Below, one piece after another: positions 26,316 through 35,693 of a stretch of 64,000 nt of DNA. The DNA comes from Rhizobiales bacterium PAR1 (GTDB lineage: Bacteria > Pseudomonadota > Alphaproteobacteria > Rhizobiales > Beijerinckiaceae), in the NCBI GenBank assembly GCA_002256205.1, contig NKIW01000005.1, positions 1 through 64,000 of the forward strand. Reading direction: 5' to 3'. The notes beneath the pieces are model-generated. The model had not been told where the DNA came from. It worked only from the letters and a program-made list of their open reading frames with translations, and searched no databases. A program made the position numbers and the translations under genes. The stretch's first letter is position 1; each line of letters opens with the position of its first letter.

Positions 26316-29053
26316 GGAGCCTCGCTTTCCTCTGTGCAACGCTCCTGCGCCAGAGGAAGTGTGAGTTCAATGATGGTCCCGTTCCCACTCAAGCCATCCC
26401 GTGCCTTGACTGTCCCGCCATGCGCTTCGATCAAGCCGCGAACGATCGCAAGGCCGAGGCCGGTTCCAGCGGGTTGGCCATCCCCACGCGAAACACGATG
26501 GAAGGCGTCAAAGACGAGCTCTTTTTCCGACGCTGGAATCCCAGGACCTTCGTCCGAAACGGCCAAATGCATCCAGGGCGCCTTCACATGTGCCGATATC
26601 AAGATACTACTGCCAGCTGGGGCATATTTCGCTGCGTTTTCGAGCACATTCGCCAACGCTTGTCCTATAAGAACCGGATCGACATCGACCATTGGCAGAT
26701 TGCGCGGCATCTCTACGACGAGTGTGTGCTGACCAAGGACGCGCTCCAGATCCGTCCGGACACGACCAACAATTTCACGCAAATCCACCGCGGCCCGCCT
26801 TGCCTTCAGGGCGCCATGGCCGAGCCGCGTCATATCGAGGAGGTTCTGGACATAGCGATCGAGCCGTCGGGCCTCATCCAGTGCCGTCTGCGTCAATTCC
26901 TGACTGTCGGATGCAGAGAGATGCTGCGTCTTATCGGCGAGGCTGGAGATGGCGCCGATCACGCTGACCAGCGGTGTCCGGAGATCGTGGCTGACCGAAT
27001 TCAGCAATGCCGTACGCAATTTGTCGCTTTCGGCAGAAACGCGAGCATTTGCCAGCTCATTGGTCAATCGCGTGCGCTCGACGGCCACAGAGACCTGATC
27101 CTCAACGGCCATCAGCAATCGGCTTGTCTCCGGGTCCAGTGTCCGCGCCTTGTCTCGGAATTGCACGCCGATCACCCCGAAGGCCCCACGCGCAGTGGAG
27201 AGAGGAACAAACAACCATTCACTCATCGGCAGGGTCGAAGTGCCGAGGCCGGCGGGTTCGTTCTTCTCATAGGCCCAGCGCGCCGCACCTTCGGCGCGCG
27301 CATCCAGTTCGTCGATACTGGGGAAGCCTTGCACCTGTTGCAGTGCTCCGCGGGCATCCGGCATCAAGATAAGGGAATGGCAATCGAGCACGCGGGCGAC
27401 ATGCGACACAGCCGCCCAGAGCACGTCATCCGTCTTGGTGACAGAAGCGATCTTGCGCGCAAAATCATAGAGCGTCTCGGTACGACGTTGAGCCGCACGC
27501 ATGCTCTCGACCTGTGCCTTGAGCCGGCTGGCGAGCGTCCCCGTGAAAATGGCGCTGATGAAAAAGACGATCAGCGCGACAACGGATTCATGCTGCTCCA
27601 CCTCGAAGGAATAATAGGGCGTCGTGAAGAAGAAATTGAAGGAGAGAAATCCCAGCGTACTGGCGAGAATGGCGCCGCCAAGTCCCTGACGGAACGAGAC
27701 CAGCAACACCGCCACCAGATACGGAATCGAAATCGCTGCAACAGGCACAAAGGGCCAGAGTGGCCAGGCGATTAGTGTGGCAAGACCCGCCGAGCCCGCC
27801 GCTTCAATCATCATCCGGCTTTTTCCACGCCAAGCGCAATGGCTTGAAGCGACAGCCTTCTTCGCCATTTTTCGAGCGAGTCTGGCGTGGGGAGAGATCA
27901 CCGTAATCTCGAAATCTGTCCCTTGATCGAGGAGCCTTTCAGAAACGGCTTCGCGGAAGGTGCCAGACAGGCGTTGAAGCCACGAACTGTGCGAACGCGC
28001 CCGACCAACCAAAATTCGGTTAGCATTGTTCTTGCGGGCATACGTCAGCAATTCGCCAGCGACATCGGTTTCGGCGTACAGCGTCGCGGTTTCTGCACCA
28101 AGCGTTGCAGCCAGCGTGAGCGCCTCGCGCGTCATCTGGTTAGCCTCAGCTCCCAGCGCCTCGTGGCGGGGTGTTACGACAGTCACAGCGAGCCAAGGAA
28201 TGCGCGCGCGATCCGCCATGCGTTTGCCGGTGCGCACCAGGGTTTTCGCAACGGGAGCTTCGTTGACGCAAACCAGCAGGCGTTCATCCGTTGGCCAAGG
28301 CCCCCGGACCGCATTGGCATCCATCCACGCCAGCATATCGGCATCAACCCGGCTCGCGGCGGTTCGCAGGGCGAGTTCGCGCAAGGCGGTAAGCTTGCCC
28401 TTGGTGAAGAAGTTTTCGAGGGCCCGCCCGACTTGCTGCGGCACATAGACCTTGCCGTCGTTGAGGCGCTTGATCAGTTCCTCCGGGGGCAGGTCGATCA
28501 ACTCAATGTCATCCGCCCGTTGCAGGGCTTCGTCCGGAACGGTCTCCTGCACGCGAACACCGGTTATTCGCGCAATCGCATCATTCAGGCTTTCGATATG
28601 CTGGATGTTGAGGGTCGTGGTGACATCGATTCCCGCATCGATAACCTCCATGACGTCCTGCCAGCGCTTGGGATGGCGCGAACCCGGCGCATTGGTATGG
28701 GCCAATTCATCAATCAGTGCGAGCCGCGGTCGGCGGGCCAGAAGCGCGTCGAGGTCAAGTTCGGTCAGCGTCTGCCCGCGATAGTCGACTGCGCGCCGAG
28801 GTAAGGATTCCAGCTCGCCGAGGAGTGCCGCAGTCTCGGCGCGGCCATGTGTTTCAATCAGGGCGACAACAACGTCGATGCCCGCACGCTTGCGCATGCG
28901 GGCATCTTCCAGCATCGAGTAGGTCTTGCCGACGCCGGGCGACGCACCGAGGAAGATTTTGAGCTTTCCACGCGCAGATTGGGCACGCGCTTCAAGGCGC
29001 GCTTCGTCGAGAAAGGCCTCGGGCTTCGGGCGTTCGGCTTCAACTGAGCTCAT
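26312..29053 (-). CDS. kdpD: KdpD sensor histidine kinase for potassium
   Basis: About 913 residues from the ATG at 29053 (a start at 29107 would overlap kdpC). The N-terminal KdpD domain has the Walker A motif GASPGVGKTYSML and DELAHTNAPGSRH. A universal-stress-like domain follows (LLVCVNEAPVAKTLVRTGKRMAD), then four membrane helices (LIAWPLWPFVPVAAISIPYLVAVLLVSF...), a GAF domain, the HisKA motif NSVSHDLRTPLVSVIG and HATPase_c (DEGPGIPASEKELVF, GTGLGLAIVRG). Standard length and order for KdpD. Confidence 0.96.
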   Translation of the reverse strand: MSSVEAERPKPEAFLDEARLEARAQSARGKLKIFLGASPGVGKTYSMLEDARMRKRAGIDVVVALIETHGRAETAALLGELESLPRRAVDYRGQTLTELDLDALLARRPRLALIDELAHTNAPGSRHPKRWQDVMEVIDAGIDVTTTLNIQHIESLNDAIARITGVRVQETVPDEALQRADDIELIDLPPEELIKRLNDGKVYVPQQVGRALENFFTKGKLTALRELALRTAASRVDADMLAWMDANAVRGPWPTDERLLVCVNEAPVAKTLVRTGKRMADRARIPWLAVTVVTPRHEALGAEANQMTREALTLAATLGAETATLYAETDVAGELLTYARKNNANRILVGRARSHSSWLQRLSGTFREAVSERLLDQGTDFEITVISPHARLARKMAKKAVASSHCAWRGKSRMMIEAAGSAGLATLIAWPLWPFVPVAAISIPYLVAVLLVSFRQGLGGAILASTLGFLSFNFFFTTPYYSFEVEQHESVVALIVFFISAIFTGTLASRLKAQVESMRAAQRRTETLYDFARKIASVTKTDDVLWAAVSHVARVLDCHSLILMPDARGALQQVQGFPSIDELDARAEGAARWAYEKNEPAGLGTSTLPMSEWLFVPLSTARGAFGVIGVQFRDKARTLDPETSRLLMAVEDQVSVAVERTRLTNELANARVSAESDKLRTALLNSVSHDLRTPLVSVIGAISSLADKTQHLSASDSQELTQTALDEARRLDRYVQNLLDMTRLGHGALKARRAAVDLREIVGRVRTDLERVLGQHTLVVEMPRNLPMVDVDPVLIGQALANVLENAAKYAPAGSSILISAHVKAPWMHLAVSDEGPGIPASEKELVFDAFHRVSRGDGQPAGTGLGLAIVRGLIEAHGGTVKARDGLSGNGTIIELTLPLAQERCTEESEAP

Positions 29054-29069
29054 GGCGCGAGTGTCGACC

Positions 29070-29660
29070 TCAAGGTTTGATTTTGTCCAGCGCCAGATTG
29101 AGCACAAGGATGTTGACCCGTGGTTGTCCGATCACGCCAAGTTCGCGCCCTTCAATGTGGCCTTCGACCATTCGCTGGAGCGCATCGACGGGAATTCCAC
29201 GCGACTTTGCGATGCGCGTGACCTGCACAAGGGCAGCAGCGGGCGAAAGATGGGGATCTAGCCCCGAGCCGGAAGCTGTGACGAGATCAGCCGGCAATGG
29301 CCCCTGACCATAGGCCGCAGCGCGTTCGACTATGGCGTCCTTGAGAGCCTTCGAACTCGAGCCGAGATTGGAGCCGCTTGATGATGCAGCATTGTAAGGC
29401 GCGTCGATCGTCTTCGTGGCATCCACCGGATCGGCGGTCGATGTCGCGGATGGACGACTGTGAAAGTAGCGCTCCGAGACGAAGTTCTGGCCAATGAGGG
29501 CAGAACCCACCAGCTTCCCATCCCGCTCAATCAGCGAGCCATTGGCTGCGTGCGGAAAAAGCATCTGCGCGAGCCCCGTCATCGCGAAGGGATAGGCGAC
29601 GCCAGTGATCAGCGTGAGCAACAGGAGGATGGACAAGGCCGGTCTGAGATAGGTGTTCAT
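29070..29660 (-). CDS. kdpC: Potassium-transporting ATPase subunit C
   Basis: 196 residues with AAGGA ahead. One N-terminal membrane helix (RPALSILLLLTLITGVAYPF) then the extracytoplasmic domain with LIGQNFVSERYFHSRPSAT and PADLVTASGSGLDPHLSPAAALVQ, all typical of KdpC, which stabilises the KdpA-KdpB complex. A Ser/Ala-rich loop (NAASSSGSNLGSSSKAL) is also normal. Between kdpB and kdpD. Confidence 0.97.
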   Translation of the reverse strand: MNTYLRPALSILLLLTLITGVAYPFAMTGLAQMLFPHAANGSLIERDGKLVGSALIGQNFVSERYFHSRPSATSTADPVDATKTIDAPYNAASSSGSNLGSSSKALKDAIVERAAAYGQGPLPADLVTASGSGLDPHLSPAAALVQVTRIAKSRGIPVDALQRMVEGHIEGRELGVIGQPRVNILVLNLALDKIKP

Positions 29661-29692
29661 GGGAGTATTCCTTGTGAAAACCGGGCTTTGGC

Positions 29693-31738
29693 TCAGGCAA
29701 GGCCGAGAAAATCGACAATGATGTCGATCAGCTTGATCCCAATGAAGGGAGCGACAAGCCCGCCGAGACCGTAGACGAGGAGGTTGCGGGAGAGCAGCGC
29801 CGAAGCGGAAGCGGGGGTATAACTCACACCCTTCAGTGCAATCGGGATCAAAGCGATGATCACCAGCGCGTTGAAAATGATGGCAGAGAGAATGGCCGAT
29901 TGTGGCGTACCAAGTCCCATCACGTCGAGGACGCCAAGGCCGGGATAAGCGGCCACAAACAGGGCTGGCAAAATGGCGAAATACTTCGCCACATCGTTCG
30001 CGATGGAGAATGTTGTGAGGGCCCCACGCGAAATCAAAAGCTGTTTGCCCACGAGCACGATTTCGATCAGCTTGGTCGGATCTGAATCCAGATCAATGAG
30101 GTTGCCGGCCTCCTTGGCCGCTGGTGTGCCAGAATTCATGGCAACCCCCACGTCCGCTTGAGCAAGTGCGGGCGCATCGTTTGAACCATCGCCGCACATC
30201 GCGACGAGCTTACCCTCGGCCTGTTCCTTGCGGATCAGTTCAAGCTTCTTCTCTGGCGTCGCCTCGGCCAGAAAATCATCAACGCCCGCCTCGGCCGCAA
30301 TGGCCGCCGCAGTCAGCGGATTGTCGCCGGTGATCATCACGGTGCGGATGCCCATGCGGCGCAACTCCGCAAACCGCTCTCGGATCGCCGGTTTCACAAT
30401 ATCCTTGAGGTGCACGACGCCGAGGGCTTCTCCGTCCTTGGCGACGACAAGTGGCGTGCCGCCTGACGACGCAATCCGCCGCACGATGGCATCAAGTGGT
30501 GCGCCGGGATCGTTATTCAGTGTGCGCAGAATGGCATCGGATGCCCCTTTGCGAATGCTCGAGCCTTCAACCAGATCAACGCCTGATATCCGCGTCTGGG
30601 CCGTGAAGGGAATGAACGTAGCGTTCGTGCATGTTTCGCCCTCAGCGAAGCCGAATTTCTTCATGGCGAGGCTGACGATGGACTTCCCTTCCGGCGTATC
30701 ATCGGCGAGAGAGGCGAGGAATGCGGCCTCTGCCAACATTACTTCATGAATGCCGGGCAAAGGCTCGAACGCATCGGCCATCCGGTTGCCGAAGGTGATC
30801 GTGCCGGTCTTGTCGAGCAGCAGCACGTCAATATCGCCCGCCGCCTCGACTGCCCTGCCCGATTTCGCGATGACATTCGCTTTGACCAGCCGATCCATCC
30901 CGGCAATGCCGATCGCCGATAGCAGCCCGCCGATCGTTGTCGGAATGAGCGTGATGAACAGGGCCGCGAGGTAAATCACCGGGATGGTTGTGCCGGACCA
31001 TGAAGCGAAGAACGGCAGCGTTACGACTACGAAGAGGAATACCAGCGTCAATCCTGCCAGCAGGATATCGAGTGCAATTTCATTCGGAGTCTTCTGCCGT
31101 TTGGCGCCTTCCACCAGCGCGATCATGCGATCAAGAAAGGTCTCGCCCTGACGCGCTGTAACGCGAACGACCAGCCAATCCGAAACAACCCGTGTGCTGC
31201 CCGTGACTGACGAGCGATCACCACCCGACTCTCGGATCACCGGCGCGCTCTCACCGGTAATCGCGCTTTCATCGATCGAGGCAATACCGTCGATCACCTC
31301 GCCATCGGTCGGGATGACATCGCCTACCTCGACAAGGATGACATCGCCGGGGTTCAGCAATTCCACATCTTGAAACTCGTGCAGAATGCGCTGGGGTGGG
31401 TTCAGGAGTAGTTTGGCGCGCACGCTCGACTTCGTCGCGCGGAACGCATCGGCCCGAGCTTTGCCGCGTCCTTCAGCAACGGCTTCTGCAAAGTTCGCAA
31501 AAAGGACCGTAAACCAGAGCCAGATTGTGATCTGAAGCCCGATCCAGAAGGTTGGTCCGCCCGCCAGGCCCTCGCGAACAACAAGGATCGTCGAGAGCAG
31601 CGAGACAACCGCGGTCGAAAAAATCACCGGGTTGCGGACAAGCCCGCGTGGATCAAGTTTGCGGAAGGCCTGCCACGCTGCGGGTTTCAAGATGGCGGGA
31701 GAAAACAGGCCGATTTCAGCTGTCACAGTTTTCGACAT
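29693..31738 (-). CDS. kdpB: Potassium-transporting P-type ATPase subunit B
   Basis: 681 residues. Contains the P-type phosphorylation motif [11 protein letters not shown], the TGES loop ([17 protein letters not shown]) and the hinge [23 protein letters not shown]. KdpB hydrolyses ATP to drive potassium uptake through KdpA. Typical length for the family. Followed by kdpC after 32 bases. Confidence 0.98.
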   Translation of the reverse strand: MSKTVTAEIGLFSPAILKPAAWQAFRKLDPRGLVRNPVIFSTAVVSLLSTILVVREGLAGGPTFWIGLQITIWLWFTVLFANFAEAVAEGRGKARADAFRATKSSVRAKLLLNPPQRILHEFQDVELLNPGDVILVEVGDVIPTDGEVIDGIASIDESAITGESAPVIRESGGDRSSVTGSTRVVSDWLVVRVTARQGETFLDRMIALVEGAKRQKTPNEIALDILLAGLTLVFLFVVVTLPFFASWSGTTIPVIYLAALFITLIPTTIGGLLSAIGIAGMDRLVKANVIAKSGRAVEAAGDIDVLLLDKTGTITFGNRMADAFEPLPGIHEVMLAEAAFLASLADDTPEGKSIVSLAMKKFGFAEGETCTNATFIPFTAQTRISGVDLVEGSSIRKGASDAILRTLNNDPGAPLDAIVRRIASSGGTPLVVAKDGEALGVVHLKDIVKPAIRERFAELRRMGIRTVMITGDNPLTAAAIAAEAGVDDFLAEATPEKKLELIRKEQAEGKLVAMCGDGSNDAPALAQADVGVAMNSGTPAAKEAGNLIDLDSDPTKLIEIVLVGKQLLISRGALTTFSIANDVAKYFAILPALFVAAYPGLGVLDVMGLGTPQSAILSAIIFNALVIIALIPIALKGVSYTPASASALLSRNLLVYGLGGLVAPFIGIKLIDIIVDFLGLA

Positions 31739-31810
31739 GATGATTTCTCAGGTTTTGTAGGGGTGCATTGGCTTCGGGCGAAACGGGATCGTCTCGCCTG
31801 AAGTGACGCT

Positions 31811-33502
31811 TCAGAAGGTGCGGCCCACGAGCATGGAGACATGCTCGGCGATGGGGCCAAGGGCGAGAACCGGCAGGAAGGTGAGTGCGCCGACGATCAG
31901 GATCGTCACGACCAGCAGGGTCACAAAGACCGGCCCATGCGTCGGAAAGGTGCCGGCGGAAGCGGGCGTGATCTTCTTGCCCGCAAGGCTGCCAGCAATC
32001 GCCAGAATCGGAATGATGTAGCCGAAACGCCCGAGCAGCATGGCAAGCCCGAGGCAGGTGTTGTGCCATACCGTGTTAGCGTTGAACCCCGCAAATGCCG
32101 AGCCGTTGTTCCCCGTCGCGGAGGAATAGGCATAAAGCACCTCGGAAAGACCGTGCGGGCCAGCATCCTGAACGGAGGTCTGCGCAGTCCCGGTTGCAAT
32201 TGCGAGTGCGGCAAGCACCAGCACCCCGAGAGGCATGACCAGAAGCGTGAGCGCAGCCAGCTTGACCTCGCGTGCCTCGATCTTTTTGCCAAGGTATTCC
32301 GGCGTGCGGCCCACCATCAAGCCGGCCAGAAAGACGGTGAGGATGACAAAGAGCAGCATGCCCGTCAGTCCAACCCCGACACCACCATAAACGATCTCGC
32401 CAAGCTGAATATTGAGCATCGCAATCAGCCCACCAAGTGGCGTGAAACTGTCGTGCATGGCGTTGACCGAGCCATTTGAGGCCGCCGTTGTCGAAACAGC
32501 CCAGAGCACCGAATTTACGAGGCCAAAACGGACCTCCTTGCCTTCCATGTTGCCAGTTGCCGGATCGATCAGTGCGCTGTGCAGCGGGTTGGGTATGCGT
32601 TCGGCCGCATAGAGCGCGGCAAAGGCCACCAACAACATGATCCCCATGGCGGCAAAGAGCGCGTAACCCTGCCGACGGTCCCCCACCATCCTGCCGTAGG
32701 TGAAGCAAAACGCGACCGGGATCGCGAGGATCGCTAGCATCGAGAACAAGTTGGCCAGAGCAGTCGGGTTCTCGAAGGGATGGGCGGAATTAACATTGAA
32801 GAAGCCACCGCCGTTGGTACCAAGCTGCTTGATTGCGATCTGCGAGGCCACAGGGCCCAGCGCAATGGTTTGCTTCGCTCCCTCAAGCGTTGTGGCATCG
32901 ACAGAGGCCTGCAAGGTCTGCGGCACGCCAAGCGCGACGAACACCAGCGCCAAAACCAGCGACATCGGCAGCAGGATATAGAGCGTCGAGCGGACGAGAT
33001 CCTGCCAGAAATTGCCAAGGGTTTTGACTTGTCGACCGGCAAAGCCGCGCGCCACGGCCGCCGCGACAGCCATGCCAGAAGCAGCCGAGACGAAGTTCTG
33101 TGTCGTCAGACCCGCCATCTGGGAAAAATGGGACATGGTCGTTTCACCGCCATAGGACTGCCAGTTCGTGTTGGTCACGAAGGAAATCGCGGTGTTGAAG
33201 GCGAGATGGCCGGAAAGCGGCTCCATGCCGGCGGGATTGAACGGCAGGAGATGCTGAAAGCGCAAGATGAGGAAAAGCAGCAGAAAACCTGCTGCATTGA
33301 AGGCAAGGAGCGCCAGGGCATAGGCCGTCCAGCGTTGATCGAGCCGGGCAATTGTCCCCGCTGGCGCCAGAATGACGCGTTCGATAGGCGCCAGAAACTG
33401 GGCCTGGCCTGCAAATACGCTTGCCATGTAGCGCCCGATGGGGATTGCCATGGCAATGAGAAGACCAAAATAGAGAGCTGCTTGGACGAGGTCGGAGGTC
33501 AT
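31811..33502 (-). CDS. kdpA: Potassium-transporting ATPase subunit A
   Basis: 563 residues, about ten membrane helices. Selectivity-filter-like segments are visible, for example [34 protein letters not shown] and [16 protein letters not shown]. KdpA is the potassium-translocating subunit of the high-affinity Kdp complex. GAG near the start serves as weak ribosome-binding site. Downstream gap of 72 bases to kdpB. Confidence 0.98.
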   Translation of the reverse strand: MTSDLVQAALYFGLLIAMAIPIGRYMASVFAGQAQFLAPIERVILAPAGTIARLDQRWTAYALALLAFNAAGFLLLFLILRFQHLLPFNPAGMEPLSGHLAFNTAISFVTNTNWQSYGGETTMSHFSQMAGLTTQNFVSAASGMAVAAAVARGFAGRQVKTLGNFWQDLVRSTLYILLPMSLVLALVFVALGVPQTLQASVDATTLEGAKQTIALGPVASQIAIKQLGTNGGGFFNVNSAHPFENPTALANLFSMLAILAIPVAFCFTYGRMVGDRRQGYALFAAMGIMLLVAFAALYAAERIPNPLHSALIDPATGNMEGKEVRFGLVNSVLWAVSTTAASNGSVNAMHDSFTPLGGLIAMLNIQLGEIVYGGVGVGLTGMLLFVILTVFLAGLMVGRTPEYLGKKIEAREVKLAALTLLVMPLGVLVLAALAIATGTAQTSVQDAGPHGLSEVLYAYSSATGNNGSAFAGFNANTVWHNTCLGLAMLLGRFGYIIPILAIAGSLAGKKITPASAGTFPTHGPVFVTLLVVTILIVGALTFLPVLALGPIAEHVSMLVGRTF

Positions 33503-33511
33503 GAGAGGCTC

Positions 33512-33616
33512 TCAGAAGCGTTCGGGGCGCATCAGCGCCGTGAGGAGATAGACCAGCAAAAGGGCGAAAACGCCGAGACCGAGCATGGCATCGAGAGATA
33601 ACGCATGGAGTGTCAT
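33512..33616 (-). CDS. kdpF: KdpF small membrane subunit
   Basis: A 34-residue peptide, MTLHALSLDAMLGLGVFALL then LVYLLTALMRPERF, with one membrane helix and the ending L(M/I)xPERF that is diagnostic of KdpF. KdpF stabilises the KdpABC complex. It starts 8 bases after the stop of the preceding 27-residue frame and ends 9 bases before kdpA. Confidence 0.93.
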   Translation of the reverse strand: MTLHALSLDAMLGLGVFALLLVYLLTALMRPERF

Positions 33617-33624
33617 GGCTCGCC

Positions 33625-33708
33625 TCAAAGACGTTCGGCCGCACGCACACCAAGGGCGGCAAGCCCGAAGCCCGCGAGACCCGCCAGCAAAAAGAGAAAA
33701 TCGGTCAT
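33625..33708 (-). CDS. 27-residue membrane peptide ahead of kdpF
   Basis: The frame begins MTDFLFLLAGLAGFGLAALG and ends VRAAERL: one membrane helix followed by a short basic tail. Its ATG has GGAGATGCACTTC ahead, with GGAG about 9 bases from the start. The stop lies 8 bases before kdpF. Similar tiny unannotated frames precede kdp operons in other bacteria as I recall, but no function is established. It may be a second KdpF-like subunit or a leader peptide. It is too short for usual gene-finding thresholds. Confidence 0.65.
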   Translation of the reverse strand: MTDFLFLLAGLAGFGLAALGVRAAERL

Positions 33709-34132
33709 GAAGTGCATCTCCTGTGGGATGATGCCCCCATCGCTACGCTCGCTCCGCGTAAGTTTGCGATGCTGAAAACGGCCAAACGCATAAAGCCCGC
33801 GTAAAACCAGCAGAAAAGAAGGCTCGATAAGGGATATTCCTTGGCGACCAGATCAAGGGTTCTGCTCGATCGCAGAATTTCTCGGCACTCGCTTACGTGG
33901 TCAGCCTTCGCTAGCCCCATGAACCAGCTTGGTTGGCGATCCGCTCTCCACCCTTCATGTCTGAATGTCTGGCATGCCCCACATTTTTTCGGAAACCGGC
34001 CATTCCGCGCGCGACCACCAAACGGGCTCCCAGCAATGTGTCAGGAACAGCCAATCTAGCCGGTCATCGAAGTCGTGCCTGGACACTGTGGAACGCCCTT
34101 TTTGACTGTCTTGGCCACAGATCTATCCGCCC
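33709..34132. other. Region upstream of kdp operon
   Basis: About 420 bases with no convincing gene. It must hold the promoter of the leftward kdp operon and any KdpE site, but no site could be identified with confidence. Confidence 0.4.
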
Positions 34133-34324
34133 TCAACGTCCTTCTGATAACTTTTGGAGTCCTATTAGTCGCGCGATACGAATATGGTCGGCCAATTCAA
34201 AAGCTGGCGAACCACGCACCAGTTTGTGGTCATTGAGATCAAGCAATAAGGCCATTTCATCGTTAGTTTCGATATAGCCGAGGCGCAGCCGAAGCATGAC
34301 TGATTTGTGCTCTTGCAGGGTCAT
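34133..34324 (-). CDS. Possible small hypothetical protein
   Basis: A 63-residue frame starting MTLQEHKSVMLRLRLGYIET, containing ALLLDLNDHKLVRGSPAFELADHIRIARLIGLQKL. No family recognised. A promoter-like pair TTGGTC-N16-TATAAT lies just upstream at 34341-34368, but the ribosome-binding site is weak (GAAG). It may be a remnant or a chance frame. Confidence 0.35.
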   Translation of the reverse strand: MTLQEHKSVMLRLRLGYIETNDEMALLLDLNDHKLVRGSPAFELADHIRIARLIGLQKLSEGR

Positions 34325-34340
34325 CTTCGCGTAGTGCGAA

Positions 34341-34368
34341 ATTATAATCTGACGCTTCGAATGACCAA
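34341..34368 (-). promoter_or_regulatory. Sigma-70-like promoter candidate
   Basis: On the minus strand TTGGTC (34368-34363) and TATAAT (34346-34341) are separated by 16 bases, close to the sigma-70 consensus, which is rare by chance in a GC-rich genome. It points to the 63-residue frame at 34324 with a leader of about 10 bases. Local DNA is AT-rich, which lowers the weight. Confidence 0.35.
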
Positions 34369-34648
34369 AATTTTTGGATCAGGTGTCACATAGTCTCAAT
34401 ATAACTTAATAAAAACAATGTTTTACAGAAGTATGGCGAACGGGATGTCCGCCATTTTCTAGGTTTTGTATGTCGATTTGGCTGCTCCATCGCCCGGTCT
34501 CGGCGACAGTTAGCCTTGCTGTTGCCCGGCACCTTACGATGCAAGGTGGTCGACTTTCGGAAAAGCACAACTGAAAGCGTAACAGTAGCCCACGCTTTGT
34601 CGCTGCGCGTCCGCCGCTGCTGTTCCATCCGAACGTGGTGGCCACCAT
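34369..34648. other. Intergenic AT-rich stretch without recognised gene
   Basis: About 280 bases between the possible small gene and the DUF1003 gene. A frame of 88 codons on the minus strand overlaps the DUF1003 end, has no protein-like composition and no ribosome-binding site. No RNA gene or repeat was recognised. Confidence 0.4.
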
Positions 34649-35440
34649 TCATCGGCGTTTCGGGCGCCCCTCCTGCATGATCTCCAGTTGCATGTGCTGG
34701 ATTTCAGCGAGACGCTGCCATTGGCGTGAGATCAAGTAATCCATCTTTTCGTGAAGGTGCCGTATCTCGAGTTCGGCCTTCAGGTTCACGCGGTAATCAT
34801 TGAGCGCGCGAACACGGTCTTTCGTTTCCTGACGCTTCTGGCTCATCATGATGATCGGCGCCTGTATCGCGGCGATGCACGACAGGACAAGGTTCAGAAG
34901 AATGAAGGGGTAGGGGTCGAACGCGCTTTTTTCGCCCACCGCCACATTGATCCCCATCCAGACGACAAGAATCAGACCAAAGCTGATGAGGAACGACCAG
35001 CTGCCACCGAAACTCGCGAGGTGATCGGACAGGCGCTCCCCGAACGTCCGCTCTTCTTCGAGCTCATCTTCGGTGTTTTCAGAGATGGTGTCTTGCCGGG
35101 CGATGCTCTCGGCGACTTCACGATCGAGTTCGGTGAACTCGCCGTGCTCCTTCTGAAGCAATTCCTCGACATAAAGCATTCGGTAGCGCGCGAGTTCACG
35201 GTTGCTGATCTTGGCATCGGGCGGCAGATCGGGGAAATCCGCCCTGATGCGCTCGGCAAGGCTCGGACGAAGATCATCGATGGTCACAAGGTCCCGCAAC
35301 TTGAATTTTTCGCCGCTGATCGCCGAGGGTGCCTTCTTGATAGCGCGCTTCAGGACTGCCGGTGTGCCTTCGAGCACTTCGTCTTCGGCGGCGACAACGG
35401 CGGTTTCTACCTCGATAGGTGGCGTTTTCGACGTGCTCAT
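34649..35440 (-). CDS. DUF1003 membrane protein
   Basis: 263 residues from the ATG at 35440 (MSTSKTPPIEVETAVVAAED). The soluble N-terminal half includes RMLYVEELLQKEHGEFTELDREVAESIARQ. Two membrane helices (SWSFLISFGLILVVWMGINVAV and PFILLNLVLSCIAAIQAPIIMM) with SQKRQETKDRVRALNDYRVNLKAELEI after them are the DUF1003 signature. Function of this family is unknown. A longer frame to 35608 has an unlikely N-terminus. Confidence 0.88.
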   Translation of the reverse strand: MSTSKTPPIEVETAVVAAEDEVLEGTPAVLKRAIKKAPSAISGEKFKLRDLVTIDDLRPSLAERIRADFPDLPPDAKISNRELARYRMLYVEELLQKEHGEFTELDREVAESIARQDTISENTEDELEEERTFGERLSDHLASFGGSWSFLISFGLILVVWMGINVAVGEKSAFDPYPFILLNLVLSCIAAIQAPIIMMSQKRQETKDRVRALNDYRVNLKAELEIRHLHEKMDYLISRQWQRLAEIQHMQLEIMQEGRPKRR

Positions 35441-35693
35441 CAGGGGACTCCGCGTTTCGGATTTGAGCTTCCCAGAAGAACGAAATACACGTTGCCGGCA
35501 AGCAAAAGCGAGAGATTGGCTAACGAACGGGTGCAACAGGGATGTGACGGCCCGCAAACCAACTTTGCGCGCCCATGAGGGCGCCCTGTCCGAGCCGGAA
35601 TGTTGCAAGGCTCAGACAATCGACGTTAGAGCGTCTTTTCTGCTATTGGGCAAGAAGATGGCGCCTCAAGAAGGTAACTGGAACCGCAAATCC

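Noticed and set aside
26420-27775. 451-codon plus-strand frame opposite kdpD
   Set aside because: kdpD is complete and in operon with kdpC and kdpE; the antisense frame is a codon-bias artefact.
34386-34652. 88-codon minus-strand frame overlapping the DUF1003 end
   Set aside because: Composition is not protein-like, no ribosome-binding site, and it overlaps a clear gene in another frame.
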